Shown here piece by piece: positions 61,690 to 64,000 of a stretch of DNA of 64,000 nucleotides. This DNA is from Roseiarcus sp963806935. Its GTDB lineage: Bacteria > Pseudomonadota > Alphaproteobacteria > Rhizobiales > Beijerinckiaceae. A model generated the notes under the pieces. It ran no database searches. It was not told the DNA's origin and worked only from the letters and a program-made list of their open reading frames with translations. Every line of letters begins with the position of its first letter. Positions within the stretch are counted from its first letter, which is position 1. The stretch lies in assembly GCA_963806935.1 (NCBI GenBank), contig CAWEAT010000023.1:1-64000 (forward strand). The letters run 5' to 3'. The position numbers and the translations under genes are program-made.

Positions 61690-62415
61690 ATGAACCCAGC
61701 CGACGTAGCCGCCGCAGCCGCGTCTCCGGAAACCAGCATCTTCGAGATGTTCTGGTCGGCCCACATCGTCGTCAAGGCCGTGATGCTGGGTCTGTTCCTC
61801 GCCTCGCTCTGGTGCTGGACGATCATTTTCGACAAGACGCGGCTATTTCATAAATTCAAAAACGAGATGGAAGCCTTCGAGCAGATCTTCTGGTCGGGCC
61901 AATCGCTCGAGGAGCTCTACACCTCGCTCTCGAACCAACCCAACAACAGCGGCGCGGCGGCGCTGTTTGTCGCGGCGATGCGGGAGTGGAAGCGCTCGTT
62001 CCAGCAGGCGGCCGGCTCGTTCCGCGGACTTCACGCACGCATCGACAAGGTGCTCGACGTCTCGATCGCCCGCGAGGTCGAGCGGCTCGAATCGAATCTC
62101 CTGGTGCTGGCGACGATCGCCTCGGCCGGACCGTTCATCGGCCTGTTCGGCACTGTGTTCGGCATCATGAACTCGTTCCAGTCGATCGCAGCGTCGAAGA
62201 ACACCTCGCTCGCCGTCGTCGCGCCCGGCATTGCGGAGGCGCTTCTGGCGACGGCGATCGGCCTCTTCGCCGCCATTCCGGCCTTGATCGCCTACAACAA
62301 GCTCCAGGGCGACGTCGCCAAGGCCCAGGCCCAACTCGAGAGCTTCGCCGACGAGTTCTCGTCGATCCTTTCCCGGCAGATCGATCACCATCTGTCGGTC
62401 GAAAAAGTCTCCTGA
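61690..62415 (+). CDS. tolQ: Tol-Pal system protein TolQ
   Basis: A 241-residue inner-membrane protein with three helices. SAHIVVKAVMLGLFLASLWC is the first; VLATIASAGPFIGLFGTVFG and ALLATAIGLFAAIPALIAYN are the second and third, with the Gly/Pro/Thr pattern of the proton channel. It begins the tolQ-tolR-tolA-tolB order. TolQR use the proton gradient to energise outer-membrane constriction and lipid retention. The ATG at 61690 is preferred to the TTG four codons upstream. Confidence 0.95.
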   Translation: MNPADVAAAAASPETSIFEMFWSAHIVVKAVMLGLFLASLWCWTIIFDKTRLFHKFKNEMEAFEQIFWSGQSLEELYTSLSNQPNNSGAAALFVAAMREWKRSFQQAAGSFRGLHARIDKVLDVSIAREVERLESNLLVLATIASAGPFIGLFGTVFGIMNSFQSIAASKNTSLAVVAPGIAEALLATAIGLFAAIPALIAYNKLQGDVAKAQAQLESFADEFSSILSRQIDHHLSVEKVS

Positions 62416-62434
62416 AGGCGGACGGAGCGACGCG

Positions 62435-62884
62435 ATGGCCATTCCTACAGTCGGTGGCGGACGCAAGAGCGGCCGGGGGCGGCGCGGCGTGCCGCGCTAT
62501 GGCGCGATGGCGGACATCAACATGACGCCGTTCATCGACGTGATGCTGGTGCTGCTCATCATCTTCATGGTCGCCGCGCCGCTGCTGACGACCGGCGTCT
62601 CGGTCGACCTGCCGCGGGCGAGCGCGACCGCGCTCAACGTCGAGCGCAAGCCGATCGCGGTCTCGCTTAACGAGCAGGGCCAGCTTTATGTCATGGACGA
62701 GCCGATCGCCGACGCCGACCTGGTCGCCAAGCTTCAGGCCGCCTCGCAGAGCGACGTCGATCAGCGCATCTATCTTCGCGCGTCAAAGGCGGTGCCTTAC
62801 GGGCGGGTGGCCGAGATCATGGCGGCGGTCACGACCGCCGGGTACAAGAAGGTGGCCCTCGTCACCGAGCCGATCAAACAATAG
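62435..62884 (+). CDS. tolR: Tol-Pal system protein TolR
   Basis: A 149-residue protein with a cytoplasmic basic N-terminus, one membrane helix MTPFIDVMLVLLIIFMVAAP containing the essential Asp (FIDV), and a periplasmic domain (DQRIYLRASKAVPYGRVAEI). Part of the proton channel with TolQ. Twenty bases from tolQ. Confidence 0.95.
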   Translation: MAIPTVGGGRKSGRGRRGVPRYGAMADINMTPFIDVMLVLLIIFMVAAPLLTTGVSVDLPRASATALNVERKPIAVSLNEQGQLYVMDEPIADADLVAKLQAASQSDVDQRIYLRASKAVPYGRVAEIMAAVTTAGYKKVALVTEPIKQ

Positions 62885-62896
62885 CCGGGAGCGGCG

Positions 62897-63871
62897 TTGG
62901 ACGAACGGCGGCCATATTCGAGTTTTGCGGGCTCCGCCGCGCTCCACGGCGCGGTGCTGGCGCTGCTCCTGCTCGGCTTCGCCAGGGCTCCACGATTCGA
63001 CGACAGCCCGGAATCGATTCCGATCGAGACGATATCGTTGAGCGAGCTCAACCAGGTCATGAACGGCGAGAAGGACGCCAAGCCCGCGCCACAGCCTCCG
63101 CCCACCCCGCCCCAGCCGCCCGCGGACTTGCGCGCGTCCGCGGAGCCTCCACCGCCGCCGCAGCCCGCGCCCGCTCAGCCCACGCCCCCGCCTCCGCCCA
63201 AACCGGAAGCCACGCCGCCGCAGCCCGCGCCCCCGCCTCCTCCGAAGGCCGAAGCCACGCCGCCGCCCGAGCCGGAGCCGATGCCGCCTCAACGGCCCCA
63301 GCCGCCGTCTCCGCCAAAGGCCGCCGTTCAGGAAGCGACGGTCGAGCCGCCGGTGCGGCCCAAGTCCATCGACGCGACCCCCGAACGGCCAAAGGAACCG
63401 GCGCCCGAGAAACCCAAGCCAACGCACAATTTTGACCCGAACACGATCGCCAAGCTCATCGGACAAAGCAAACCGTCGACGACGGCGGTCGCGTCGACCC
63501 AGACCGCCTCCGCCACGCCCCAGGGACTGCCGCATCACGACGCGCCCCACATGTCGATGTCGATGGCCTCGGCGCTCGACGCGTGGCTGACCGAGAGCTA
63601 CCTCAACTGCTGGACGCCCCCGCCCGCGACGCCGGAAGGCGACACCTATGTCGCGGAAATCAGGGTGATCTTCAATCCCGACGGTTCGCTCTCGGCGCGC
63701 CCGGTTCTGCTCAATCCCCCGACCGACCGGGCCTGGCGCGCGCATGCCGAAAGCGCGATGCGCGCCGTCCGGAAGTGCGATCCCCTGAAGGTTCCTGCGG
63801 AATACATGCCCTATTTCGAACAATGGAAGGTTGAAACCATCCATTTCGATCCCCGAGAGACCCAAGGATGA
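62897..63871 (+). CDS. tolA: Tol-Pal system protein TolA
   Basis: A 324-residue protein: N-terminal membrane anchor (SSFAGSAALHGAVLALLLLG), a long periplasmic region of about 110 residues dominated by Pro, Ala, Glu and Lys, and a C-terminal domain (WLTESYLNCWTPPPATPEGD, YVAEIRVIFNPDGSLSARPV) with two Cys. The Pro-rich spacer replaces the Lys/Ala-rich helix of E. coli TolA. Start TTG at 62897 after GGGAGCGG. Confidence 0.9.
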   Translation: MDERRPYSSFAGSAALHGAVLALLLLGFARAPRFDDSPESIPIETISLSELNQVMNGEKDAKPAPQPPPTPPQPPADLRASAEPPPPPQPAPAQPTPPPPPKPEATPPQPAPPPPPKAEATPPPEPEPMPPQRPQPPSPPKAAVQEATVEPPVRPKSIDATPERPKEPAPEKPKPTHNFDPNTIAKLIGQSKPSTTAVASTQTASATPQGLPHHDAPHMSMSMASALDAWLTESYLNCWTPPPATPEGDTYVAEIRVIFNPDGSLSARPVLLNPPTDRAWRAHAESAMRAVRKCDPLKVPAEYMPYFEQWKVETIHFDPRETQG

Positions 63872-63938
63872 CGGCCGCGCCCTCCACGTCGCCGCGACTT
63901 GGCCTGACCACGAGACCTGAAAGCGAGAGCTGACGCCC

Positions 63939-64000
63939 ATGCTGTTTTTTTCGAGGCCGGCCCTAGGACTTGTGCTCGTCGCGGTCGCGGCGGGCGCCTA
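63939..64000 (+). CDS. tolB: TolB N-terminus, cut by the window end
   Basis: Only 20 codons are visible: MLFFSRPALGLVLVAVAAGA, a signal peptide. It follows tolA by 67 bases, where tolB is expected. Identification rests on gene order. Confidence 0.7.
   Translation, partial: MLFFSRPALGLVLVAVAAGA

Noticed and set aside
1..64000. tRNA genes, rRNA genes, CRISPR arrays and riboswitches
   Set aside because: Intergenic stretches were inspected for cloverleaf-like stems, regular spaced repeats and known riboswitch cores; none was convincing. A covariance-model search could still find some.

Overview
The window is a GC-rich chromosomal segment of an alphaproteobacterium, most likely Rhizobiales (Beijerinckiaceae/Methylocystaceae-like; the genus cannot be fixed by eye). 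The pointers are a CckA hybrid kinase, a DksA with the alphaproteobacterial one-cysteine finger, a two-domain PuuD urate oxidase, plant-type GshA, a YcjX/YcjF pair and dense class III cyclase-TolB-TPR proteins. I found no rRNA, tRNA, CRISPR array, complete insertion sequence, prophage or replication origin.

Layout. 0-4 kb: VOC protein, DUF1223 protein, RsmE, a secreted protein and GshA, every one broken by frameshifts. 4-11.3 kb: MATE and MAPEG membrane proteins, small secreted proteins, a frameshifted rhomboid protease, a frameshifted Ldh2-family dehydrogenase, PAS and tandem-PilZ proteins. 11.3-15.5 kb: a cyclase-TPR protein, gamma carbonic anhydrase-like protein, a duplicated DUF3126 protein and CysE. 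15.9-20.4 kb: a tight minus-strand run of seven genes from an 8-oxoguanine deaminase through three transporter-like membrane proteins and a 38-residue peptide to cytochrome b561. 21.5-33.8 kb: second cyclase-TPR protein, phosphatase, CoxE-type VWA protein, UspA, DksA, FliO-like protein, CckA, MoxR, a flavin monooxygenase and SixA. 33.8-37 kb: YcjX/YcjF and beta carbonic anhydrase. 37-41 kb: a less GC-rich accessory patch with a broken beta-helix protein and a strand-loop-strand repeat protein. 41-47.7 kb: rpmI-rplT-pheS-pheT (with a broken gene between pheS and pheT) and a CRP-like regulator. 48-55.4 kb: a Mug-type DNA glycosylase and phosphomannomutase, then a divergent five-gene operon ending in LuxE- and LuxC-like proteins. 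55.5-61.4 kb: retropepsin-like protease, XylA, a PEP-CTERM protein, allantoate amidohydrolase and PuuD. 61.7-64 kb: tolQ-tolR-tolA and the first codons of tolB.

How the parts may work together. The most unusual element is the operon at 50.3-55.4 kb: a left-handed beta-helix acyltransferase, an SDR reductase, an AMP-ligase, an acyl-protein synthetase (LuxE family) and an acyl-CoA reductase (LuxC family), without luciferase genes. It looks like a fatty-acyl reductase module for a lipid or surface glycoconjugate, and it is divergent from a phosphomannomutase. A second theme is cAMP: two cyclase-TPR proteins and a CRP-like regulator whose recognition helix resembles that of E. coli CRP, with a perfect TGTGA-N6-TCACA palindrome 150 bp upstream of its own gene and a one-mismatch copy between the fliO-like gene and cckA. 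A third is purine breakdown: 8-oxoguanine deaminase makes urate, PuuD oxidises it, and the allantoate amidohydrolase acts further down.

Several conserved genes carry single-base frame breaks with the rest of the protein intact. This density, worst in the first 3 kb, suggests sequencing or assembly error at least as much as real gene decay.
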